The position numbers and the translations under genes are program-made. This document shows, in pieces, positions 9,405-16,930 of a DNA stretch of 64,000 nucleotides. Within the stretch, counting starts at the first letter, position 1; each line of letters begins with the position of its first letter. Source of the stretch: Pseudomonas sp. Choline-02u-1 (GTDB lineage: Bacteria; Pseudomonadota; Gammaproteobacteria; Pseudomonadales; Pseudomonadaceae); contig NZ_PJBC01000067.1 of the NCBI RefSeq assembly GCF_002836515.1, positions 124,001 to 188,000 of the forward strand, given 5' to 3'. Below the pieces are notes generated by a model. It was given only the letters and a program-made list of their open reading frames with translations, had not been told where the DNA came from and searched no databases.

Positions 9405-10541
9405 ATGAATCAGGTCAAACAACTGTTCACCCGCTACAAGATGCTCGCGCTGGTATTTGCCGTGGTGCTGATCTGGCTGTTCTTCAGCTGGCAGACCGAG
9501 GGCGGCTTCCTCACCCCGCGTAACCTTTCCAACCTGCTGCGGCAGATGTCGATCACCGGAATCCTGGCCTGCGGCATGGTGCTGGTGATCATCAGTGGCG
9601 AGATCGATTTGTCGGTGGGCTCATTGCTAGGCCTGCTCGGTGGTCTGGCGGCAATACTCGACGTGGTTTATCACATTCCGCTGCTGGCGAATCTGAGTCT
9701 GGTCGCCCTGTGCGGCCTGATGATCGGCCTCGCCAACGGCTACATGGCGGCATACTTGCGCATCCCGTCCTTTATCGTCGGCCTGGGCGGCATGTTGGCG
9801 TTTCGCGGGATTTTGCTGGGGATTACCGGCGGCACCACCATTGCCCCGGTCTCGCCGGAGCTGGTCTACGTCGGCCAGGGTTATCTGCCCCACGCGATCG
9901 GCACTGGCCTGGGTATTGTGCTGTTCGTGCTGACGATTTTTCTGACCTGGAAACAACGGCGCAATCGCGCCCTGCATGGCCTGGCGGCGCATTCACTGGT
10001 GCGTGATGTTGTTCGCGTGCTGGTGATCGGCGCGGTGCTCGCCGGTTTCGTCCAGACCCTCAACAGCTACGACGGCATTCCGGTGCCGGTGCTGCTGTTG
10101 CTGATCCTGCTCGGGGTGTTCAGCTACGTCACCAGCCAGACCGTGTTCGGCCGCCGGGTCTACTCGGTCGGCAGCAACATGGAAGCAACGCGCCTGTCGG
10201 GGATCAATGTGCAGGCGGTCAAGCTGTGGATCTTCGGCATCATGGGCGTGATGTGCGCCCTCGCCGGCGTGGTCAACACCGCACGCCTCGCCGCCGGCTC
10301 ACCGTCCGCCGGGAGCATGGGCGAACTCGACGCCATCGCCGCCTGCTTTATCGGCGGCACCTCCATGCGCGGCGGTTCCGGCACCGTTTACGGCGCCCTC
10401 CTCGGCGCGCTGGTGATCACCAGCCTGGACAACGGCATGTCGATGCTCGATGTGGATAGCTACTGGCAGATGATCGTCAAGGGCAGCATTCTGGTGTTGG
10501 CGGTCTGGGTGGATGTGAGTACGCGCACGGCGCGGCGTTGA
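9405..10541 (+). CDS. xylH: D-xylose ABC transporter, permease
   Basis: A 378-residue inner-membrane permease of the BPD_transp_2 family with about ten hydrophobic segments. It carries the characteristic MVLVIISGEIDLSVGSLLGL and, near the end, MGELDAIAACFIGGTSMRGGSGTVYGALLGA. It forms the xylose channel with XylG. The start codon abuts the xylG stop, so translation is probably coupled. It is the last gene of the visible xyl operon; no xylulokinase follows. Confidence 0.93.
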   Translation: MNQVKQLFTRYKMLALVFAVVLIWLFFSWQTEGGFLTPRNLSNLLRQMSITGILACGMVLVIISGEIDLSVGSLLGLLGGLAAILDVVYHIPLLANLSLVALCGLMIGLANGYMAAYLRIPSFIVGLGGMLAFRGILLGITGGTTIAPVSPELVYVGQGYLPHAIGTGLGIVLFVLTIFLTWKQRRNRALHGLAAHSLVRDVVRVLVIGAVLAGFVQTLNSYDGIPVPVLLLLILLGVFSYVTSQTVFGRRVYSVGSNMEATRLSGINVQAVKLWIFGIMGVMCALAGVVNTARLAAGSPSAGSMGELDAIAACFIGGTSMRGGSGTVYGALLGALVITSLDNGMSMLDVDSYWQMIVKGSILVLAVWVDVSTRTARR

Positions 10542-10808
10542 CAGCGATGTCGTGGATTACATTATTGATTTACTGGCCCATCGCATAGGCGTTTTTGTAC
10601 TGGGTTATTGAGCGGCGGGCGGTTCAAGGGTGAGCGTGGCTTTGCCTGGGTTGGACAGCAATAATTGGCGGAGCAATCTTGTGGAAGCCCTTCGTGGTTT
10701 TTATTGCTTGGCTGATTGATCGCAGCACCAACAGTGATCAATAAAACGACAAATCAAAACTGATGGGCATCGGCATGTCCGGCGCCCCGCTTTACTTGAA
10801 AGCCGACA

Positions 10809-11027
10809 TCAGCGCTTCGCCGGGGGCTTGAACTGACGATCAATCACCAGCATCTTCGCGGCGCACAGGGCCAAACGCTCGTCGATCACCCGCTCCTGTT
10901 CGGTTTGGAGACAGGTCTCACAAAGCCCCGCATGGCCGGCGCTTGCCTTGTAACGTTCTGCTTGCAGCGAGGTTTTGTACAGCTTATTGCAATTTGTACA
11001 AGTTTGACGCAGGTCGTCGTTTTCCAT
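10809..11027 (-). CDS. Small two-CxxC (zinc-ribbon-like) protein
   Basis: A 72-residue protein with two pairs of cysteines, CTNC near residue 10 and CETC near residue 36, spaced as in a zinc ribbon. The rest is charged and ends KPPAKR. The ATG at 11027 was chosen because AGGAAG lies upstream; a TTG six codons earlier overlaps that site and is less likely. I do not recognise a named family. It is separated from xylH by 267 bases in which I see nothing clear. It could be a small nucleic-acid-binding or regulatory protein. Confidence 0.6.
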   Translation of the reverse strand: MENDDLRQTCTNCNKLYKTSLQAERYKASAGHAGLCETCLQTEQERVIDERLALCAAKMLVIDRQFKPPAKR

Positions 11028-11469
11028 GGCCCTTCTTCCTGTCAAGGCACAATCGGGTCATCAACCATTACATGAGGCGAATTAAACTTGTATAGAAAAA
11101 ATTTCGATTGCCGCTTCGTTTGCAAGACTTCCTGATTAACAGAACCTTCAGAGTACTTGCACTTGCGTGCCAACTTAGTTGTATCAACTGCGAAATTGCA
11201 CGGTTCTGCTTAATAAACGCAGCAATATTCATCATGAAGAAAAATAATCTTTAAATGCCACCATCGGCATCTAACTTCATTTGATTTTGTCGTTCCGCTT
11301 AGCTTCTTTCCACAAACTAGCTCAGTGAAAAACAAAAGTTCCTTATACCAGAAGCGCGGTCTGTATAACTTATTTTCAACCGATACGAACGCATGTCGAG
11401 TTGTTAGAAAAATCTATGAATTTCCTGGCACGAGGGGCATCCCTCTTTCATGAGCAACAGGAGAGCCTC
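11028..11469. other. AT-rich intergenic region
   Basis: About 440 bases noticeably richer in A and T than the flanking genes, with no convincing open frame, tRNA or repeat. A short hairpin (GAGGG-GCAT-CCCTC) lies close to 11438-11451, in the leader of the following small gene. It probably holds the promoters of the zinc-ribbon gene (leftward) and the small DUF6555-like gene (rightward), but I could not place -35/-10 boxes with confidence. Confidence 0.4.
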
Positions 11470-11727
11470 ATGAGCCAGACAGATTTGTACATGATCAAGT
11501 ACCGACTCCACGGTGTGCCCAAATCCTTCATTATCCGCGCCAAATTGATGAACAACGCGGATGCCTGGCAGTGGGCAAGTTGCGACGCCGGGTTGACGCC
11601 GATTCCCAAGCCCGGCCGGCCTCCGTTGAAACGGTTCTCGAAACCCATGGCCGAGCGTTTCGGCGTCACCGAGGTGCAATGGCACGAGTCGAAGGCGGTG
11701 TGCTGGGACGAGGATCTGGCGATATGA
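11470..11727 (+). CDS. Small conserved Pseudomonas protein (DUF6555-like), copy 1
   Basis: An 85-residue protein with a strongly conserved core: PKSFIIRAKLMNNADAWQWA, then SCDAGLTPIPKPGRPPLKR and a FGVTEVQWHE end. The same core recurs in the gene at 55889. I recall this as a Pseudomonas-restricted family that may be named DUF6555; the name is from memory, the similarity is visible. The ATG follows AGGAGA. No signal peptide or membrane segment is present. The SRAP-like gene follows 96 bases downstream on the same strand. Function unknown. Confidence 0.75.
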   Translation: MSQTDLYMIKYRLHGVPKSFIIRAKLMNNADAWQWASCDAGLTPIPKPGRPPLKRFSKPMAERFGVTEVQWHESKAVCWDEDLAI

Positions 11728-11823
11728 ATATCCTGCGCCGCCCGCCTGTCCCAGAGCAGCACAACATCACAAACGCCCGAGGTGCGTGCAGTGCACAAAG
11801 CCCTGCCGACCAGGAGATTCGCC

Positions 11824-12489
11824 ATGTGTGAGTACATCGTTCAACACGCCGCAGCGCACCAAATGGCTTTTCTTCTGGTCACCGGTGAGACGGCGAACGT
11901 AGATGCACAAGTCGGGTTGGCAGAAGACGACACTTCAGGCGAAGCACCGCCTGAGCGGCGTAATCTGATCAAACCGGGTATGCGGGTCCATGGCATCTAT
12001 CGCCGCGACGGGACTCTGGACTGCTTGCCGGTACGCTGGGGGTGGTCACCCAACTGGTCGATGGGCACGCTGCCACCGCTGACTCATCTGCCGCTGCATC
12101 TGGTCATGCGTTCGAGGGTGTTTGACCGAGTCAAACACAACGGGCGCATGCTCGTCGCAGTGGAAGGCTGGTATGAGGCCCTCGACACCGGAATGTCGAT
12201 CCATTCGCGCAACCTTGCCTACACCACAGCGCGCGAGCCTCGGCCGATTTTTCTCGCAGCGCTCGCTCAGGTCAGCAAAACCTATAACAGTTGTGATGGC
12301 TTGGCACTGATCACCCATGAAGATGCCGAGATGAAACGACAGCGTCTGTTGGCGTTCACTGCTCAGGATGCGCTGGAATGGTTGCGCCCGGATCTTGAGT
12401 GGGCGCAGGCACATCTATTGGCCGCGTACAGAGCCGTGCTCGAGCATCAGCTTGAACATGTGCTGACCTCGCAACGGGGACTGCGGTAG
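11824..12489 (+). CDS. Divergent SRAP-domain (YedK/HMCES-like) protein
   Basis: A 221-residue protein starting Met-Cys, as SRAP proteins must: Cys2 becomes the N-terminal residue that crosslinks abasic DNA. The ATG at 11824 follows AGGAG and fits this. By eye, RRNLIKPG matches the conserved RYNVAPG block, RWGWSPNW the WG-P-W block, and VEGWYEA the catalytic Glu block. The usual INAR motif is replaced by LVMRSR. The histidine of the DIHDRRP block appears to be lost (EMKRQRLL), and the family's CGR start is CEY. Canonical members shield abasic sites in single-stranded DNA; whether this one keeps that activity is open. Confidence 0.75.
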   Translation: MCEYIVQHAAAHQMAFLLVTGETANVDAQVGLAEDDTSGEAPPERRNLIKPGMRVHGIYRRDGTLDCLPVRWGWSPNWSMGTLPPLTHLPLHLVMRSRVFDRVKHNGRMLVAVEGWYEALDTGMSIHSRNLAYTTAREPRPIFLAALAQVSKTYNSCDGLALITHEDAEMKRQRLLAFTAQDALEWLRPDLEWAQAHLLAAYRAVLEHQLEHVLTSQRGLR

Positions 12490-12856
12490 CCCGAATGTCA
12501 AAGCGTTCACGGCGTTTTTGCTTGAACTGTTCCCAGCAACTACGACATGGGATGAGCTCATCGGAAATATTGTGAAACATTGAGCGCTGAGCCTCGCCTT
12601 GATGAGTTAAACCGGATCTCGAAATGCAAGCCGCGTGGCGCAATGTCACGAGGAACGGGCAGCGACTGGACGCATGCCATGTCCTGAAGAGTTCCTGGTT
12701 GAAGGCGCGAGACCAACCCTGCGTTGATGTTTTGCGCTTTCTCGCCAGTTTTCCCGGCAAATCAGATATTTCTGCCTAGACTTGAGCATGTCCCGGCATT
12801 CGAACGCGTCCCGCGCATAGAGCTGTTACTACAATAAAAAAAGAGGAATAACCCAG
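12490..12856. other. Intergenic region upstream of the DctPQM-type TRAP operon
   Basis: About 370 bases without a supported gene. A leftward frame here contains CRSCWEQFKQKRRERFDI but matches nothing I know and runs into the SRAP gene. The right end (12828-12856) is A-rich and contains the AGAGGAA ribosome binding site of the TRAP binding-protein gene. No clear promoter motif was identified. Confidence 0.4.
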
Positions 12857-13852
12857 ATGCTCAGATCTCTGTTCAGCGCACTTGCCTGCGCTTTGGCGGT
12901 AAGCAGCATGAACCCGGCCATGGCGGCAGACCCGGTGATCATAAAGTTTTCGCATGTCGTCGCTGACCAGACGCCCAAAGGTCAAGGTGCGTTGCTGTTC
13001 AAGAAACTGGTGGAAGAACGCTTGCCAGGCAAGGTCAAGGTCGAGGTCTACCCTAACTCCTCGCTCTTTGGTGACGGCAAGGAAATGGAAGCACTGTTGC
13101 TCGGCGATGTGCAGATGATTGCGCCATCGCTGGCCAAATTCGAGCAATACACCAAGACCGTCCAGCTCTTCGACCTGCCCTTTCTGTTTGATGACATCAA
13201 CGCTGTCGATCGCTTTCAGCTGAGCCCGCAGGGTCAGGGTCTGCTCAAATCCATGGAAAGCAAAAACATCACCGGCCTGGCTTATTGGCACAACGGCATG
13301 AAACAACTGTCGGCCAACAAGCCACTGCGTGTACCGGCTGATGCGCGCGGCCTGAAGTTCCGGGTACAGGCCTCGGCGGTACTGGAGGAGCAGTTCAAGG
13401 CAGTGCGCGCCAATCCGCGCAAGATGAGTTTTGCCGAGGTGTATCAGGGGCTGCAGACCGGCGTGGTCAACGGTGCAGAAAACCCCTACTCGAACATCTA
13501 CAGCCAGAAAATGCATGAAGTGCAGAAATACATCACCGAGTCCAACCACGGTGTACTGGACTACATGCTGATCACCAACACCAAATTCTGGAACGGCCTG
13601 CCACCGGACGTGCGCAGCGAACTGGACAAGATCGTCGTGGAAGTCACCACTCACGTGAACAAGGAAGCCCAGCAACTGAACGAGGGTGACAAGCAACGCA
13701 TCCTTGCAGCCAAAACCACGGAAATCATCACGCTCACCCCAGAAGAACGTGCGCAATGGCGCGATGCGATGAAACCGGTGTGGAAGAAGTTCGAAGGCGA
13801 AATCGGTCCTGAGCTGATCTCTGCCGCCGAAGCCGCGAACCAGGCGCAATAA
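12857..13852 (+). CDS. dctP: TRAP transporter substrate-binding protein, DctP type
   Basis: A 331-residue periplasmic binding protein. A signal peptide ends near residue 23 (SSMNPAMAADP). The mature protein begins VIIKFSHVVADQTPKGQGA and contains KVKVEVYPNSSLFGDGKEMEA, hallmarks of DctP for C4-dicarboxylates. The family arginine is in GLKFRVQAS, and the domain-closing SFAEVYQGLQTGVVNGAENP follows. It captures succinate, malate or fumarate, or a related acid, and passes it to the DctQM permease encoded next. AGAGGAA precedes the ATG. Confidence 0.9.
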   Translation: MLRSLFSALACALAVSSMNPAMAADPVIIKFSHVVADQTPKGQGALLFKKLVEERLPGKVKVEVYPNSSLFGDGKEMEALLLGDVQMIAPSLAKFEQYTKTVQLFDLPFLFDDINAVDRFQLSPQGQGLLKSMESKNITGLAYWHNGMKQLSANKPLRVPADARGLKFRVQASAVLEEQFKAVRANPRKMSFAEVYQGLQTGVVNGAENPYSNIYSQKMHEVQKYITESNHGVLDYMLITNTKFWNGLPPDVRSELDKIVVEVTTHVNKEAQQLNEGDKQRILAAKTTEIITLTPEERAQWRDAMKPVWKKFEGEIGPELISAAEAANQAQ

Positions 13853-13915
13853 TCGCACGGCAGGCGCCGCCGGGGCGGAACCTGCCCGTCTTCCACCGAC
13901 GTGAGATTGCCATCC

Positions 13916-14548
13916 ATGAAAGCGCTTCGGCGAATCTGGGAACACTTCGAGGAAGGCTTCATCGTCTTCCTCTTGGCGGCCATGACCCTCGTCACGTTTG
14001 TCTACGTGATCCTCAACAATTTCTACAGTCTGTTTTACTGGCTCGCCGATCATTGGCCGGCGGCCAGTGTTCCGCTGTTCGCCGTTGGCGATCAGATCAT
14101 GGGCATGGCGCAGGCCATGACCTGGAGCACTGCCCTGACCAAAGCGCTGTTCGGCTGGCTGATTTTTTTCGGCTTGGCTTACGGCGTGCGCACCGCCGGG
14201 CATATCGGTGTCGACGCACTGGTCAAACTGGCGCGGCGATCGGTGCAGCGCTACATCGGCATTCTGGCCTGCCTGTGCTGTCTGGCCTATGCCGGGCTGC
14301 TGGGCGTCGCCAGCTTCGAATGGATTGAAACGTTGATGAACGCCGGTATCGGCGCCGAGGATCTCGGCCATTTCGGCGTCATGCAGTGGCATATCGGACT
14401 GATCGTGCCGCTGGGGTTTGCGCTGGTGTTCATCCGCTTCGCTGAAATTCTGCTGCGCATCCTGCTCAACCGTCAGACCGGCCTCGGGCTGGCCGATGAA
14501 GCGGCCGACGCGCTGAAACTCGCCGAACACGAGGATGACAAGCCATGA
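13916..14548 (+). CDS. dctQ: TRAP transporter small permease, DctQ type
   Basis: A 210-residue inner-membrane protein with four hydrophobic segments and an N-terminal amphipathic EEGFIVFLLAAMTLVTFVYV typical of DctQ. The middle contains FFGLAYGVRTAGHIGVDALV. It forms the transmembrane complex with DctM. The ATG at 13916 was preferred to a GTG five codons earlier. Its stop overlaps the dctM start (ATGA at 14545), so the two are translationally coupled. Confidence 0.88.
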   Translation: MKALRRIWEHFEEGFIVFLLAAMTLVTFVYVILNNFYSLFYWLADHWPAASVPLFAVGDQIMGMAQAMTWSTALTKALFGWLIFFGLAYGVRTAGHIGVDALVKLARRSVQRYIGILACLCCLAYAGLLGVASFEWIETLMNAGIGAEDLGHFGVMQWHIGLIVPLGFALVFIRFAEILLRILLNRQTGLGLADEAADALKLAEHEDDKP

Positions 14549-15828
14549 CCATTGCCTTCCTGTTCGTGGCCCTGTTCGCCTTGATGTTCATCGGCGTGCC
14601 GATCGCCATCTCGCTGGGGCTGGCCGGCTCCCTGACGATCATTTTCTTCAGTCCCGATTCGGTCCGCTCGCTGGCGATCAAACTGTTCGAGACCTCGGAA
14701 CACTACACGCTGCTGGCGATTCCTTTTTTCCTGCTGGCCGGGGCCTTCATGACCACTGGCGGCGTTGCCCGACGGCTGATCGACTTCGCCAACGCCTGTG
14801 TCGGGCATATTCGCGGCGGCCTGGCCATCGCGGCGGTGCTGGCCTGCATGCTGTTCGCCGCCCTCTCCGGTTCGAGTCCCGCAACGGTCGCGGCGGTGGG
14901 CTCGATTGCGATCGCCGGCATGGTCCGGTCCGGCTATCCGCAGGCCTTCGGCGCAGGGATCATCTGCAACGCCGGTACGCTGGGCATCCTGATCCCGCCC
15001 TCGATTGTGATGGTGGTTTACGCCGCCGCGACAGAAACCTCCGTGGGCAAGCTGTTCATGGCCGGCGTGGTGCCTGGCCTGCTGCTGGGCACGGCGTTGA
15101 TGGTGGCGATCTACATCGTCGCGGTGAAGAAAAATCTCCCCGCCTTGCCGCGTGCGACCCTTCGCGAGTTCTTGAGTACGGCGCGCAAGGCAATATGGGG
15201 CTTGTTGCTGATGGTGATCATCCTCGGCGGCATCTATTCGGGCATGTTCACCCCGACCGAAGCTGCCGCAGTGGCAGCCGTCTATTCGGCCTTCATCGCT
15301 CTGTTCGTCTACAAGGATCTGACCTTTCGCGAGACACCCAAGGTTCTGCTGGACTCGGCCAAGCTGAGCATCATGCTCATGTTCATCATTGCCAACGCCA
15401 TGCTGTTCGCCCACGTGCTGACCACCGAACAATTACCCCAACAAATCACTGCCTGGGTAATAGAAGCCGGCCTGACGCCCGTGACGTTCCTGCTGATGGT
15501 CAACATCGTGCTGTTGATTGCCGGCGCGTTCATGGAACCGTCAGCGATCATCCTCATCCTCGCGCCAATCCTTTTCCCTATCGCGATGAAACTGGGCATC
15601 GACCCGATTCACCTCGGCATCATCATGGTGGTCAACCTTGAGATCGGCCTGATTACGCCACCCGTGGGCCTGAACCTGTTCGTGACTTCAGCGGTGACGG
15701 GAATGTCCTTGCCCGCCACCGTAAAAGCCGCCATGCCCTGGTTGATGATTCTGCTGCTGTTCCTCGTGCTGATCACCTACGTGCCCTGGATTTCACTGGT
15801 GCTGCCGACCTGGCTGGGGATGAACTGA
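14545..15828 (+). CDS. dctM: TRAP transporter large permease, DctM type
   Basis: A 427-residue, roughly twelve-helix membrane protein of the ion transporter superfamily. It carries the family blocks FAALSGSSPATVAAVGSIAI, then GILIPPSIVMVVYA and VNLEIGLITPPVGLNLFV. It catalyses sodium-coupled uptake of the acid bound by the DctP-type protein. It overlaps the small permease gene by four bases. No two-component dctBD pair is in the window, so its regulation is not visible here. Confidence 0.9.
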   Translation: MTIAFLFVALFALMFIGVPIAISLGLAGSLTIIFFSPDSVRSLAIKLFETSEHYTLLAIPFFLLAGAFMTTGGVARRLIDFANACVGHIRGGLAIAAVLACMLFAALSGSSPATVAAVGSIAIAGMVRSGYPQAFGAGIICNAGTLGILIPPSIVMVVYAAATETSVGKLFMAGVVPGLLLGTALMVAIYIVAVKKNLPALPRATLREFLSTARKAIWGLLLMVIILGGIYSGMFTPTEAAAVAAVYSAFIALFVYKDLTFRETPKVLLDSAKLSIMLMFIIANAMLFAHVLTTEQLPQQITAWVIEAGLTPVTFLLMVNIVLLIAGAFMEPSAIILILAPILFPIAMKLGIDPIHLGIIMVVNLEIGLITPPVGLNLFVTSAVTGMSLPATVKAAMPWLMILLLFLVLITYVPWISLVLPTWLGMN

Positions 15829-15908
15829 AGTGGCGATCACGTTCAGCCGGGACCGACCAGAGTGCAATCACTCTGCTTAAAACCATAACAAGACGGAGAA
15901 ATGCCCCC

Positions 15909-16859
15909 ATGCGAGTCAAAACACGTTTTGCCCTGCTGGCCGCCGCCACGCTGACCCTTAGCAGCGCTGCGCAGGCCGCGCCCGTGTTCATCAATATTCT
16001 CACCGGCGGAACCAGCGGGGTTTACTACCCGATCGGCGTCGGCTTGTCGCAAATCTACAGCGACGGCATTGCCGGTTCGAAGACATCGGTGCAGGCCACC
16101 AAAGCGTCGGTAGAAAACCTCAATCTGCTGCAGGCCGGACGCGGCGAGCTGGCCCTGGCCTTGGGCGACTCAGTGGCCGACGCCAAAAACGGCGTGGAGG
16201 ACGCCGGTTTCAAAGCACCACTGACAAAATTGCGCGCCTTGGGCGGTGCCTATCCCAATTACATTCAGATCGTCGCCAGCAAAGAGTCGGGGATCAAAAC
16301 CCTCGCCGATCTCAAGGGCAAGACCATCTCGGTCGGCGCGCCTAAATCCGGGACTGAATTGAATGCGCGGGCGATATTCAAAGCGGCCGGCCTGACCTAC
16401 GAGGACATGGGCAAGGTGCAATATCTGCCGTTTGCCGAATCGGTGGAATTGATCAAGAACCGGCAACTGGATGCCACCCTGCAGTCGTCTGGATTGGGCA
16501 TGGCCGCCATTCGTGACCTGTCGTCGGTGATGCCGCTGAACTACGTGGCGATCCCGAGCGAGGTGGTGACAAAGATCGGCAATCCGGCCTACCAGAGCGC
16601 AATGATCCCGGCCAACACCTACGACGGACAGGCCGAAGCCGTGCCCACCGTGGCAATCACCAATATTCTGGTGACTCGCGCCGACCTGCCTGATGACGTC
16701 GTCTACGACATGACCCGGCTGCTGTTCGACAACCTGACGCGTTTGGGTAACTCCCATTCAGCGGCCAAGGACATCAAACTGGAAGCGGCCGCGAAAAACC
16801 TGCCGATCGCGCTGCACCCTGGCGCCGAGCGCTACTACAAGGAAAAAGGCGCCTTATAA
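15909..16859 (+). CDS. TAXI-family TRAP transporter solute-binding protein
   Basis: A 316-residue periplasmic protein. A signal peptide ends near residue 24 (LSSAAQAAP), followed by FINILTGGTSGVYYPIGVGL, the defining TAXI start with the TGG-S-G-VYYP motif. KGKTISVGAPKSGTELNA in the middle is also typical. TAXI proteins feed fused 4TM/12TM permeases and often bind glutamate or dicarboxylates; the ligand here is unknown. It lies 80 bases after the first TRAP system and 71 bases before its own permease gene. Confidence 0.9.
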   Translation: MRVKTRFALLAAATLTLSSAAQAAPVFINILTGGTSGVYYPIGVGLSQIYSDGIAGSKTSVQATKASVENLNLLQAGRGELALALGDSVADAKNGVEDAGFKAPLTKLRALGGAYPNYIQIVASKESGIKTLADLKGKTISVGAPKSGTELNARAIFKAAGLTYEDMGKVQYLPFAESVELIKNRQLDATLQSSGLGMAAIRDLSSVMPLNYVAIPSEVVTKIGNPAYQSAMIPANTYDGQAEAVPTVAITNILVTRADLPDDVVYDMTRLLFDNLTRLGNSHSAAKDIKLEAAAKNLPIALHPGAERYYKEKGAL

Positions 16860-16930
16860 GCGCTTATGCGCAGTGGCGTGACAGCCGCTGCAGCGTCGAT
16901 TCCTTTGCGTGGTCATGAGGAAGGCAGCCA

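Noticed and set aside
11433..11450. Sigma-54 promoter (CTGGCACGAGGGGCATCC)
   Set aside because: The GG and GC elements are not ten bases apart and the -12 TTGC is missing.
12356..12760. 134-codon leftward frame containing CRSCWEQFKQKRRERFD
   Set aside because: It overlaps the end of the SRAP gene, lacks a ribosome binding site and matches no family I know.
12776..14530. 584-codon leftward frame
   Set aside because: Antisense shadow of the dctP and dctQ genes; His/Gln/Arg-rich with no fold.
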